The notes under the pieces: generated by a model | Database searches by the model: none | The model's input: only the letters and a program-made list of their open reading frames with translations | Told to the model about the DNA's origin: nothing | Origin: an uncultured Chitinophaga sp. | Lineage (GTDB): Bacteria; Bacteroidota; Bacteroidia; Chitinophagales; Chitinophagaceae | Assembly (NCBI RefSeq): GCF_946479755.1 | Contig: NZ_CAMLHC010000001.1 | Location: 558,001 to 622,000 of the forward strand | DNA length: 64,000 bases | Direction of reading: 5' to 3' | In this document: positions 42,711 through 51,414 of the stretch, one piece after another | How the letters are laid out: every line of letters starts with the position of its first letter | Numbering within the stretch: position 1 is the stretch's first letter | Position numbers and translations under genes: made by a program

Positions 42711-43594
42711 TTACAGATATATTGGATCTCGATCTGTTGCGGACGTTTGTGCTGGCAGTGGATTTAGGCAGTTTCGCCCGTGCTGCGGAACATGTATCCC
42801 GTTCACAGTCGGCCGTGAGTCTGCAGATGCAACGGCTGGAAGAGCTGACGGGGCATCAGCTGTTTGTGAAACAGGGCCGCAGCTGGGAGCTTACTGCCAG
42901 CGGTGAATTGCTGATCGGCTATGCCCGTCGCCTGTTGAAACTGAATGATCAGGCGATAGAAGCTTTGTCCACCCGGCAACTCGCGGGGGTGGTAAGGCTC
43001 GGCATGTTGACGGATTTCTCGGAAGGCGGACTGCCGCAGGTGTTGGCACGTTTTGCAGAACAACACCCGCTGGTGCAGATGGAGATAACGATCGACAAGC
43101 AGGTGGTGTTACAACAAAAGTTGCAGTCAGGCAAGCTGGATGCGATCGTATGCGTAGGTTCGCAGCTGCCGGAAAATGCTGTCCTTATCGGGGAAGTGCC
43201 CTTGCGATGGATCGGAAATAAAAAGGTGGCGCAGCAATCGCCTTTGCCGTTGTTGCTGTTTGAGCCGCCCTGTCTTTTCCGTGCTGCGGGCCTTGCGGCG
43301 CTGGAGAAGTCAGGTCAGGCATGGAAGCCGGTGCTTACCGCCAGCAATGTAGCGGGTATGTGGGCCGCTGCCCGCGCTGGTCTGGGCATTGCTATCCGCA
43401 CACAGATAGGATTGCCGGTGGATTGTAAGCCGCTGCCGGCTTCCAGCGGACTGCCGGTGTTACCGCATATCTTCGTTTTCCTGCTGACGGCGCCGCCGAA
43501 AAAAGCTTCTGCTCCGGTACTGCGACTGATAGAGATCGTACAGGAAACGCTCAGCAATGAATTGAAAGCCCTGCAGTCACGAAGAAAAATGTAA
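42707..43594 (+). CDS. LysR-family transcriptional regulator
   Basis: 295 residues, normal for the family. The N-terminal winged HTH is clear (LDLLRTFVLAVDLGSFARAAEHVSRSQSAVSLQMQRLEE), followed by the linker helix and two periplasmic-binding-protein-like lobes for an effector (about 90-290). It is divergent from the metallo-beta-lactamase gene, the classic arrangement for a LysR regulator and its target, with 86 bases between them full of inverted repeats. Confidence 0.93.
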   Translation: MITDILDLDLLRTFVLAVDLGSFARAAEHVSRSQSAVSLQMQRLEELTGHQLFVKQGRSWELTASGELLIGYARRLLKLNDQAIEALSTRQLAGVVRLGMLTDFSEGGLPQVLARFAEQHPLVQMEITIDKQVVLQQKLQSGKLDAIVCVGSQLPENAVLIGEVPLRWIGNKKVAQQSPLPLLLFEPPCLFRAAGLAALEKSGQAWKPVLTASNVAGMWAAARAGLGIAIRTQIGLPVDCKPLPASSGLPVLPHIFVFLLTAPPKKASAPVLRLIEIVQETLSNELKALQSRRKM

Positions 43595-43656
43595 GTTGAA
43601 ATTTGTTAATCATTTGCTTTTAATAAAATCGTGAGAATGCCCGGTAGTACAAGGTG

Positions 43657-43664
43657 TATCTTTG
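43657..43664 (+). promoter_or_regulatory. Candidate -7 box TATCTTTG
   Basis: Exact TAnnTTTG, 47 bases before the ATG at 43712. It supports that start: the earlier in-frame GTG at 43631 lies upstream of the promoter. No good -33 is seen. Confidence 0.5.
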
Positions 43665-43711
43665 GTAGAAATGAACAACCCTCATTTTATTTTTTGCCAA
43701 AACATATCTTT

Positions 43712-45241
43712 ATGAGTATTACAACAATTGTTTGTTCACCACAAGAGTTAAAGGGCGAGTTGACCCAAATCATGAAAGAGGAGTTCGCGGTTTCCCCGCG
43801 GATGGCAGAAGAGGCCTACGATGGCTGGTTAGAAGAGTATTTTAGCCGGCTAAAAGACGACTTACAATTTGTCATCGAGTATCCTTACGTTGACAAGGTT
43901 TACAGGGACAGCTACTACGCTTATTTTTCCTCCAAGCGAAGACCTTATCAGAAAGACTGTATCCGGATTGCGTTGTTTGACGGCGAGGTACTCCCGGAAC
44001 ATTTCAGAGGCGCCGCTGGTGTTGCCGCGCTGCAGGAACGGTTCCGGGGATTTGTGGTTTTACGGCCTACCATACCGAATATCATAGGCAGGAGTGTCGT
44101 ATCCCCTTATGCCTTGCAGGAGCATCGGTTTCTTAGCCTGGCCGGAAGGTATCAGACAACGGTCAATGCTGTTAAGCTGGTGGCGACGGGATTTCCGCAT
44201 GCTTCCCAGGATACCGAAACGCTGACCTGTGCTGAAACATCTTTGTGGGCGCTGATGGAGTATTTTGCCGGGCGGTACCCGGAATATAAGCCGGTAATGC
44301 CCTCCACTATTATCAATACTTTAAAAAGCAGGTCCAGTTACAGGCAGATACCTTCGGAAGGTCTGGGTATCGAGCAGATGGGTTTTGCATTAAGGGAGTT
44401 TGGGTTTGGTACAAAGGCTTATGATACCGCCGAGCTTTCGCCGGCGACTTTTGCTAACTTATTTTCTGTATATGTGGAGAGTGGTATTCCTTTGATAGTA
44501 GCTGTTTCTGACAGGCATCGCGGGGGTAGGATCGGCCATGCCGTAGTCGTCATAGGCCGTTCTGAAACAACCGACACTGACATCGACCAGCTAGCGGTAG
44601 AAGAGGAGGAAGATGAAGTATTGGCGATGTTAATGAAAAGGAAGGGGATTCGTATCGTGGACAATGCGAATATAAAACGCCATTTTGTTGTCGTTGATGA
44701 TAATTATCCTGTTTATCAGTTGGCACCTTTCGCAATGCCAACAGCGTATTATGACGACGCGGAATGGAGGCGGTGTGAAGTGGTACAGTTCCTGGTGCCG
44801 CTTTATCCCAAAGTATATATGGACGGAGTCGCCGCCAGAAAATACATGAAAAAAGTATTATTGGATAACTGGTTTGATATTCCTTTCAATACCGAATTGT
44901 TTATCCGTGTTTTTTTAACGTCCAGCAGATCATACAAGGATTATCTGACAATAGAAGATAGTTTTGACGGTGATGTGAAAGAAATTATTCTCACAATACC
45001 AATGCCTAAGTTTGTTTGGATAGCAGAGGTTTCCTCAAAGGAGTTAATTAAAAAGCATAAGGCTGACGGGCTTATTATTTTGGATGCGACGGAACCGCAA
45101 ACAATTGATCAGCGGGCTTTAGTATTTTTAGGGAGTAGCAGTAATCTTTATTACAGTCTTTCTAACGGTAAGGAGTTGACGGAGAATTCCATATCTTTGG
45201 GAGAGTTTAATATTTTCACTAACAATTTAAAAGGTTTTTGA
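43712..45241 (+). CDS. C39-like cysteine-peptidase-fold protein
   Basis: 509 residues from the ATG at 43712. No signal peptide or membrane segment. A helical and mixed N-terminal part (1-150) is followed by a papain/C39-like core: Cys173 in TCAETSLWALMEYF, His276 in GRIGHAVVVIG, and Asp in HFVVVDDNYP (about 335). An acidic linker (EEEEDEVLAML, about 295) interrupts the core. The last 150 residues (about 360-509) are not recognised. A C39-like fold with these three residues suggests a protease, deamidase or transglutaminase-like enzyme working in the cytoplasm. It is followed 1 base later by a small gene, ends with a terminator, and is AT-richer than its surroundings. Function unknown. Confidence 0.7.
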   Translation: MSITTIVCSPQELKGELTQIMKEEFAVSPRMAEEAYDGWLEEYFSRLKDDLQFVIEYPYVDKVYRDSYYAYFSSKRRPYQKDCIRIALFDGEVLPEHFRGAAGVAALQERFRGFVVLRPTIPNIIGRSVVSPYALQEHRFLSLAGRYQTTVNAVKLVATGFPHASQDTETLTCAETSLWALMEYFAGRYPEYKPVMPSTIINTLKSRSSYRQIPSEGLGIEQMGFALREFGFGTKAYDTAELSPATFANLFSVYVESGIPLIVAVSDRHRGGRIGHAVVVIGRSETTDTDIDQLAVEEEEDEVLAMLMKRKGIRIVDNANIKRHFVVVDDNYPVYQLAPFAMPTAYYDDAEWRRCEVVQFLVPLYPKVYMDGVAARKYMKKVLLDNWFDIPFNTELFIRVFLTSSRSYKDYLTIEDSFDGDVKEIILTIPMPKFVWIAEVSSKELIKKHKADGLIILDATEPQTIDQRALVFLGSSSNLYYSLSNGKELTENSISLGEFNIFTNNLKGF

Positions 45242-45242
45242 T

Positions 45243-45440
45243 ATGGCAATTAAACTAAATAGAGCTCAGGAGATTATAGCCAGATTAGAAAAAGAAGGAA
45301 AAGTCAGGGTAATGGATAACTGTCCTGAATATATCGCAAGCTTGAAAGAGTGGAATAAGTTCGCGGAAGAAGTTCGAAGAGAGTGCAACAGAATTTCCTT
45401 TAATTCCTGGATAGCCGCTTCCAAGTTACTTCTCACCTGA
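45243..45440 (+). CDS. Small helical protein next to the C39-like gene
   Basis: 65 residues, starting one base after the C39-like stop, so probably translated together. It is highly charged and helical (IIARLEKEGKVRV, LKEWNKFAEEVRREC) with two cysteines and no signal peptide. I do not recognise the family. Its size and position suit an inhibitor, adaptor or substrate of the large protein. A strong terminator follows. Confidence 0.65.
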   Translation: MAIKLNRAQEIIARLEKEGKVRVMDNCPEYIASLKEWNKFAEEVRRECNRISFNSWIAASKLLLT

Positions 45441-45462
45441 TATTAAACACCAACTTAAATAT

Positions 45463-45492
45463 AAGGCTGGCAATACCTTTGCCAGCCTTTTC
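45463..45492 (+). terminator. Terminator after the C39-like pair
   Basis: Perfect 9-bp stem AAGGCTGGC/GCCAGCCTT with a 9-base loop and a T-run. It closes the two-gene unit; the acetyltransferase gene 20 bases on therefore needs its own promoter or read-through. Confidence 0.88.
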
Positions 45493-45513
45493 TGTTATAA
45501 AAAATATATCAAA

Positions 45514-46176
45514 ATGATACCTGTTTTCTCTCCTGTTGAGATGGACACCTGGCCGCGGAAACCTTACTTTGATTATTTCTACCATGGTGTAAAAACAAAA
45601 TACAATATCAATTACAACCTGGATATTACCTCATTGATAACTGAAATTAAAAAAAGAGAGTTGAAGTTTTATCCTGTGATGTTGTATGTTATCATGAAAG
45701 TGGTGAACCAGCATGAAGCCTTCCGGTATAGCTTTGATGAGAAAGGTGTATTGGGCAACTGGAACTATGTGGTGCCCTCTTATACTATCTTTCATGAAGA
45801 TGATAAAACGTTTTCTGATATCTGGAGCGACTACCACGACGACTTTACCCCTTTTTACGAGACGATCATCACGGATATGACAGCCTACAAGGATGTGAAA
45901 GGGATCAAAGCCCGTTCCGGCAGGCCACAGAATTTCTGCCCTGTTTCAGCATTGCCATGGCTGAGTTTTGCAGGCTTCAGCCAGGATACCTATTCGGAAT
46001 CCTCTCTGCTGTTTCCGATTATTCGTTTTGGGAAGTACTATGAAGAAAATAACAAAGTACTGTTACCGCTTACCCTTTTTGTGCACCATGCAGTGGCGGA
46101 TGGTTATCATACCTGTCAGCTGATAAACGATATACAGGAGCGGTGTCACAGGGCAGAGGAGTGGTTAAACCTATAA
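45514..46176 (+). CDS. Chloramphenicol acetyltransferase-like (CatA family) enzyme
   Basis: 220 residues, the length of a CatA subunit. The catalytic signature HHAVADGYH is present, with the catalytic His at 192; SALPWLSFAGFS matches the substrate-pocket strand of the family. CatA enzymes are trimers that move an acetyl group from acetyl-CoA to a hydroxyl of chloramphenicol. Whether this one acts on chloramphenicol or another alcohol cannot be told from the sequence. It lies after the C39-like pair and before a sigma factor gene. Confidence 0.88.
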   Translation: MIPVFSPVEMDTWPRKPYFDYFYHGVKTKYNINYNLDITSLITEIKKRELKFYPVMLYVIMKVVNQHEAFRYSFDEKGVLGNWNYVVPSYTIFHEDDKTFSDIWSDYHDDFTPFYETIITDMTAYKDVKGIKARSGRPQNFCPVSALPWLSFAGFSQDTYSESSLLFPIIRFGKYYEENNKVLLPLTLFVHHAVADGYHTCQLINDIQERCHRAEEWLNL

Positions 46177-46214
46177 GCGTCAGAAAAACGGTTTTCTTTA
46201 TTTCTTTAAATTAA

Positions 46215-46222
46215 TATCTTTG
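46215..46222 (+). promoter_or_regulatory. Candidate -7 box TATCTTTG for sigma factor
   Basis: Exact TAnnTTTG, 40 bases before the ATG, with a T-rich stretch (46192-46200) near the -33 position. A hairpin AGCCGG/CCGGCT (46243-46259) stands 3 bases before the start codon and could affect translation. Confidence 0.55.
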
Positions 46223-46262
46223 GGCGCAACCAACTAATGATCAGCCGGGGCTTCCGGCTTAT

Positions 46263-46808
46263 ATGTCTGACGATAACGAAATCTGGAAACAATTTTGTGC
46301 GGGTGAACAGAGCGCATTCCGTGAATTATACGATCGGTATTATTCGCGCATGTTCGTATGGGGGTGCCGCTGGCTGGACGGGGAGACGGCTTTTGTGAAA
46401 GATCATTTACATGATTTTTTTATCTACCTGTGGGAAAAAAGAGAGAACCTCGCCGCGGAGGTCCAGGTGTCCGCTTACCTGTTGACGGCCTTCAAACGGC
46501 GGTTGATAGAACAGTGGGGCCGGGAAAAGCGCCTGAAAGATATCAGTGCCATGATCAATCCTGCCGATGATGAGCAGGAAGATATAGATTTTTTTACCCA
46601 TCAGTTCAACCGTATACAGGCCGCACTGCAATTACTCACACCCGCCCAGCGGGAGGTGATAGAGATGCGTTTTTTACAGAATATGTCCCTTCAACAGATT
46701 GCCATCGCCAAAAATACCAGTCTGCGGACGGTATATAACCTTACCCATCGTGCCATTACGCAGCTCCGTCAGGAGGCAGGCAAAAAATTTTTTCTATTTC
46801 TGTGGTAA
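46263..46808 (+). CDS. ECF sigma factor, FecI-like (locus 2)
   Basis: 181 residues. Region 2 (FVKDHLHDFFIYLWEKRENL) and region 4 (LTPAQREVIEMRFLQNMSLQQIAIAKNTSLRTVYN) mark it as a FecI-type ECF sigma factor. The FecR gene follows after 42 bases, then SusC and SusD. It should direct transcription of this second uptake locus when the SusC receptor binds its ligand. It differs clearly in sequence from the sigma factor of locus 1, so the two loci are not recent copies. Confidence 0.94.
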   Translation: MSDDNEIWKQFCAGEQSAFRELYDRYYSRMFVWGCRWLDGETAFVKDHLHDFFIYLWEKRENLAAEVQVSAYLLTAFKRRLIEQWGREKRLKDISAMINPADDEQEDIDFFTHQFNRIQAALQLLTPAQREVIEMRFLQNMSLQQIAIAKNTSLRTVYNLTHRAITQLRQEAGKKFFLFLW

Positions 46809-46850
46809 ATCTGTTCCATCGATCCCTCTGTATAGTAAAAGTGCCTGCGG

Positions 46851-47864
46851 ATGGATGAAATTTCGGTCGAGAGATTAATAGGAGAGCCTTCTTTCATTAA
46901 TTACTGCTTTCGCAACGGCGAGGTGGACATCGCTTATTGGGAGGCCTGGCAACAGGCTCATCCGGAGCACCAGCCGGTCATCAGGGAGGCTGCCGCAGCG
47001 GTGAAAATGACATCCTGGCTGCTGCAGGCGGAACGAGCCAAACCTGCCGCCATGGAAGCCATGGATGAATGGCTGCTGCAACCGGAGCAACCCCGTATCG
47101 GCCGTCGCCCCTGGTACTATGCGGCCGCAGCGGCTGTACTGTTGCTGCTTGCAGCAGCATGGTTCTTCAGGCCGTCACCTTCCCCGCAGCAGGCCGGGAC
47201 CCTTTCTCCGGAAACACCCCGCCTGCATTTCAGCACTATGGGACAGCCGCGTACGGGCTTCCGTTTGCCGGATAGCAGCTATGTCCTGCTGGAAAGTAAC
47301 TCACTACTGGACCTGGACAGCGCTTTTGGTCAGGAGGACCGCCATCTGCGCCTTCGGGGAACGGCATGGTTTAAGGTGCAGCCCGACCAGCGGCGGTCTT
47401 TTGAAGTACAGGGCCAGGATTATTTCGTGACCGCATTGGGTACCGCCTTCCGCATGACAGCGGTCAACGGGAAATTGCAGGTGCTGCTGGAAGAAGGAAA
47501 AGTGAAAGTGGAAAAGCAGCACTCCGGCAAAAGACAACTGCTGGCGATATTGCAGCCTTCCGAAAGACTGGTGATAGACCACGCGTCGCCCGCTCATACG
47601 CAGAAGTCCATCTTCCCCAAACAGGAACTGGGCGCCTGGAAAGCGGAAGAAATCGTCTTCGAACATACACCTCTGCCGCAAGTAATACAACAACTGGAAG
47701 CTTGTTACAATATACATATCACCATCTCCGGTAACAACCTGCAACAGGAAACATTTACCGGGAAATTTAAACACGATGCGCTGCCCGCAGTGCTGGACAT
47801 ACTTTGTTTCACTTTAAATAAACAGTACCGATTCACTGATTCAACCAACGTCTTAATTCAGTAA
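46851..47864 (+). CDS. FecR-type anti-sigma factor (locus 2)
   Basis: 337 residues. Cytoplasmic N-terminus about 1-80, one membrane segment (YAAAAAVLLLLAAAWFF, about 88-104), and a periplasmic FecR core: TGFRLPDSSYVLLESNSLLDL, RGTAWFKVQPDQRRSFEV and VTALGTAFRMTAVNGKLQV, then the C-terminal domain LPQVIQQLEACYNIHI. It holds the sigma factor of locus 2 until the SusC partner signals. Normal length and layout. Confidence 0.93.
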   Translation: MDEISVERLIGEPSFINYCFRNGEVDIAYWEAWQQAHPEHQPVIREAAAAVKMTSWLLQAERAKPAAMEAMDEWLLQPEQPRIGRRPWYYAAAAAVLLLLAAAWFFRPSPSPQQAGTLSPETPRLHFSTMGQPRTGFRLPDSSYVLLESNSLLDLDSAFGQEDRHLRLRGTAWFKVQPDQRRSFEVQGQDYFVTALGTAFRMTAVNGKLQVLLEEGKVKVEKQHSGKRQLLAILQPSERLVIDHASPAHTQKSIFPKQELGAWKAEEIVFEHTPLPQVIQQLEACYNIHITISGNNLQQETFTGKFKHDALPAVLDILCFTLNKQYRFTDSTNVLIQ

Positions 47865-47888
47865 CCAACCAAAACAGGACCATTATTT

Positions 47889-50800
47889 ATGTATGTATTC
47901 TCTTGCCGGTTGTCCCTGCGGACAACGATCAGGCGCGCTATTGCCCTTGCGGTAACAGCACTGCTGATGATGACTGCCACCACGCTCCGCGCACAGGAAA
48001 AGAAAAATGTCGCGATGGAGAAAGTCCCTGCCGAAAAAGCATTTAAACAACTGGAAAGCATCTTCCATGTTCGTTTCTTTTATTCCGGTTCCGCGATGGA
48101 CAAACAACAAACGATCAGCATTCCCGCCGATAACAGAACGCTGGACGATGTATTGCAATACCTGGCAGACCGCTACCGGTATGCTTTCCGGCAGCAGGAT
48201 AATATGATCAGCGTGAGCCTGCGACCCGCTGCCGCCAAAGAAAATACTGTCCAGGGACGCATCGGCCTCTATGAGGAGGATAACATCGTCTACAATGCAG
48301 GGGTGACCATCCGGGAGGAAAATACCACCAATGCCGCCATTACAGACGGCAAAGGGTACTTTGCACTGAAGCTTTCCCAGCCCAACAGCCGTATTCATGT
48401 TACCTGTGTAGGGTATGAACATACCGTACTGGACGTCAATGCCAATACCATGGTGAACCTGACCTTACAGCAATCGCTGAAATCGATCCCGGAAGTGGTC
48501 ATCTCCACCGGCTACCAGCGCCTGGCCCGTAAAAATACGACCGGCGCCTATGGCAGTATTTCCTCCCGTGAAGTGGAGCGTAGAAGCAGCCAGTCCATTA
48601 CCTCCGTGCTGGAAGGAAGCGTTCCCGGACTGACACTCGCCACCGGCTATGCAGGTACCTCCAAAAACCGCTATCAGAGCGGTATTAATTTACAAATTCG
48701 CGGCGGTAGCTCCATCGGTACTGACCGCGCAGCGCCGTTGATCATCCTCGACGGTTTCCCTGTGAACCAACTGCCGGACAACCTCAACGACGTAGATAAG
48801 ATAGACGTCCTCAAAGACGCTGCCGCTGCAGCGGTATGGGGCGCCCGTGCCGCCAACGGCGTAGTGGTGATCACCACCAAAAGAGGTAAAGAAGGAAAGA
48901 TGCGTATCAACTACGCCAGCAACCTGTATTTCACACAACGTCCGGATTTCTCCCGCCTGGACAGAGCCACCGGACGGGACCTGCTGGACTTCGATAAAGA
49001 GTCATACGATAAAGGGTTCGTGGATCCGATGTTTTTTGAAGGCTCCCCGTCTGGCTATTCCCCTTCCTATGATATCTTATTCCGACTGAAAAGAGGCGAA
49101 ATCACCCAGCAGGAATTTGACCGCAAACAGGACTCTCTGGGTGCATTGTCAAACTCCTCCCAGGTCCGTGACCTGCTGATGCGAACAGGTCTCCGGCAGA
49201 ATCACTACCTGTCCCTCGCCGGTGGTAGCGGTAAATACCGTTTTATGATTTCCGGTTCGTACGATCATAATCGGTCTTCCTATATCGCCGATCAGTCGCA
49301 GCTCTTGCAGATCAATATGCGCAATGACCTGGAAATCAACAACCGCCTGCGTTTTAGCCTCGATATGAACGGTACGTTCCAGGATTTCCGGACAGGCCCG
49401 TCTCTCAATGCCGGTATTCTGCAAACACCACCTTATCAGCTGCTGCTCGATGGCAACGGTCAATACCTCTACGATTACAGTACGTTCAACAAAGCGGAAA
49501 ATGACCGCCTGCTGTCCAGCGGCTATTCCGACAATGGCCGTAATCTGCTGGAAGAGGCACGCCTGGCCGACAACCGCCAGAAAAACTTTGGCCTGCGTAC
49601 CAAAGTCGGTGGTGAATGGAAAATCATTAAAGGGCTGACGCTGAATGCTGATTTCCTCTATGACAAAATGAAACAAAGCGGCCGAAACCTGATTGTGGCC
49701 CAGTCATATGACAGCCGCAACTTCGTGAACCAGTACGTAACGCTGGACGCCAACAATCAGGCAGTGTTCAACATCCCGAAGGGCGGTATCCTTAAAACCA
49801 TGGAAAATACGGCCTCCAACTGGGCCCTCCGCTCCCAGCTGAATTACACCAACGTATTCCGGTCAGTACACTTCGTGAACCTCGCCGCCGGTATCGAGGT
49901 GAAAAAATATGTGAATGATGGCGCTACAGCCGCCAAATTTGGCTATGATGATGCGTTGATGATTTTTCAGCCCATCGATCAGAAAACGCTGCTCAAGGGA
50001 GGGCAGACGGGCTGGGACGGCCGGCCGATACCCCGTTTTGACCAGGCCCTTTATGATAGGTTCACCTTCGGCGACACCCGGGAACAGTCTTACTATGGCA
50101 TGGCGACCTACACTTACGACGACCGTTACACGGTTACCGCCAGCTATCGGGTAGATAAATCGAATCTTTTTGGCGTAGACCCTAAGTATCGCAATAATCC
50201 TTTGTGGTCCGTGGGCGGAGCATGGGACATAGCACGGGAGAAATTCTTTCACATTGATAAAATCAGTCTCCTGAAGCTCCGTGCCACCGTAGGGCTGACA
50301 GGTAACTATGATCCGACCACCACACCGTTGCTGGTAGCAAGAAAAAACTACCAGGCCGCGTTAGGAGATTACAACGCCAGAGTGACCAGCTATAACCCTA
50401 AACTGCGTTGGGAAAGAACGCGTACAATAAACATGGGGTTGGACCTGGGGCTGTTTGAAAACAGATTGCAATTCTCCGCGGATGTATACCGCAAATACGG
50501 TTACGACCTGTATGGTAATACCATCCTCGATCCTACGGTAGGTATGGCCTCCATGAAGATCAATGCCGCGAAAATGCGCAACAACGGCGTGGAACTGGCT
50601 GTTCAGGGTACCGTGCTGGATATCCGCGGCTTCCGGTGGACCAGCCGTCTGAATGCTGCCTACAACCATAACATCATCACAGAAAACAGGATACAGGACG
50701 GTAATCCGGAAATCAACCGGCCCTCCGGTACCACACAATATGTGGAAGGTTATGCGAGAGAAGCCCTGTGGAGCTACCGCTGGGCGGGACTGGATAACAA

Positions 50801-51395
50801 AGGTAATCCGACTGTATTCGGAGATAAAGACGAAAAGGTAAAAGTGCCGGTGCTGTCTTCCCTGGTGTATAGCGGTACTTACCGGGCGCCTTACTCCGGC
50901 GGGTTTACCAATATCTTCTACTACAAAAGTTTCTTCGCCAGCGTAATGACGGTATTCAACTTCGGCAATGTGCTCCGCAGGGAAATGCCTTCCATGAACG
51001 CCCTCGATTTTTCCAATGCTATGAACTACCAGATCCGCAACCGCTGGCGTAAGCCGGGAGATGAAACATCTACCGATATCGCAGGCATGACGCAGTCTTT
51101 TGAACCGGATGATTTCTATGACGGGAGGGAACGCGCCATGCAGTTTTCTACCAACAGCGTGATCCCCGGTGACTATATCCGCCTGCGGGAGATACAGCTG
51201 GGGTATGATTTTCCCGCTAAGATGCTCAAAGGCTCTTTTCTGAAAGGACTGCATATCATCGGCCAGATGAATAATGTGGCACTCTGGAAGAAAAACAAAT
51301 ATGGTATCGATCCGGAAGCCATCGATCCGGTGAGCGGCAATTACTATCTGCCGGAGCCGAGGGTAACAACACTGACAGTAAGGGTGGAACTGTAA
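47889..51395 (+). CDS. SusC-type TonB-dependent transporter with STN domain (locus 2)
   Basis: 1168 residues with a signal-like segment (IALAVTALLMMTATTLRAQ). STN domain about 38-110 (AFKQLESIFHVRFFYSG, then TLDDVLQYLADRYRYAF), carboxypeptidase-like domain about 117-200, plug about 205-330 with ARKNTTGAYGSIS, VEGSVPG-type motif and IDVLKDAAAAAVWGARAANGV, then the barrel ending in LTVRVEL. The STN domain agrees with FecR-sigma signalling. The ligand is not known, but the thioredoxin and amidohydrolase downstream point to a peptide-like or iron-carrier ligand rather than a glycan. Confidence 0.94.
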   Translation: MYVFSCRLSLRTTIRRAIALAVTALLMMTATTLRAQEKKNVAMEKVPAEKAFKQLESIFHVRFFYSGSAMDKQQTISIPADNRTLDDVLQYLADRYRYAFRQQDNMISVSLRPAAAKENTVQGRIGLYEEDNIVYNAGVTIREENTTNAAITDGKGYFALKLSQPNSRIHVTCVGYEHTVLDVNANTMVNLTLQQSLKSIPEVVISTGYQRLARKNTTGAYGSISSREVERRSSQSITSVLEGSVPGLTLATGYAGTSKNRYQSGINLQIRGGSSIGTDRAAPLIILDGFPVNQLPDNLNDVDKIDVLKDAAAAAVWGARAANGVVVITTKRGKEGKMRINYASNLYFTQRPDFSRLDRATGRDLLDFDKESYDKGFVDPMFFEGSPSGYSPSYDILFRLKRGEITQQEFDRKQDSLGALSNSSQVRDLLMRTGLRQNHYLSLAGGSGKYRFMISGSYDHNRSSYIADQSQLLQINMRNDLEINNRLRFSLDMNGTFQDFRTGPSLNAGILQTPPYQLLLDGNGQYLYDYSTFNKAENDRLLSSGYSDNGRNLLEEARLADNRQKNFGLRTKVGGEWKIIKGLTLNADFLYDKMKQSGRNLIVAQSYDSRNFVNQYVTLDANNQAVFNIPKGGILKTMENTASNWALRSQLNYTNVFRSVHFVNLAAGIEVKKYVNDGATAAKFGYDDALMIFQPIDQKTLLKGGQTGWDGRPIPRFDQALYDRFTFGDTREQSYYGMATYTYDDRYTVTASYRVDKSNLFGVDPKYRNNPLWSVGGAWDIAREKFFHIDKISLLKLRATVGLTGNYDPTTTPLLVARKNYQAALGDYNARVTSYNPKLRWERTRTINMGLDLGLFENRLQFSADVYRKYGYDLYGNTILDPTVGMASMKINAAKMRNNGVELAVQGTVLDIRGFRWTSRLNAAYNHNIITENRIQDGNPEINRPSGTTQYVEGYAREALWSYRWAGLDNKGNPTVFGDKDEKVKVPVLSSLVYSGTYRAPYSGGFTNIFYYKSFFASVMTVFNFGNVLRREMPSMNALDFSNAMNYQIRNRWRKPGDETSTDIAGMTQSFEPDDFYDGRERAMQFSTNSVIPGDYIRLREIQLGYDFPAKMLKGSFLKGLHIIGQMNNVALWKKNKYGIDPEAIDPVSGNYYLPEPRVTTLTVRVEL

Positions 51396-51414
51396 ATTTT
51401 AAAATGCGAAAGTC

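Noticed and set aside
43712..45241. C39-like protein as the missing leader peptidase or exporter of the lanthipeptide array
   Set aside because: It has no membrane part and no ATPase domain, and lies 22 kb away; a link is not supported by the sequence.
50361..51254. 297-codon minus-strand frame inside the second SusC gene
   Set aside because: Antisense shadow without features.
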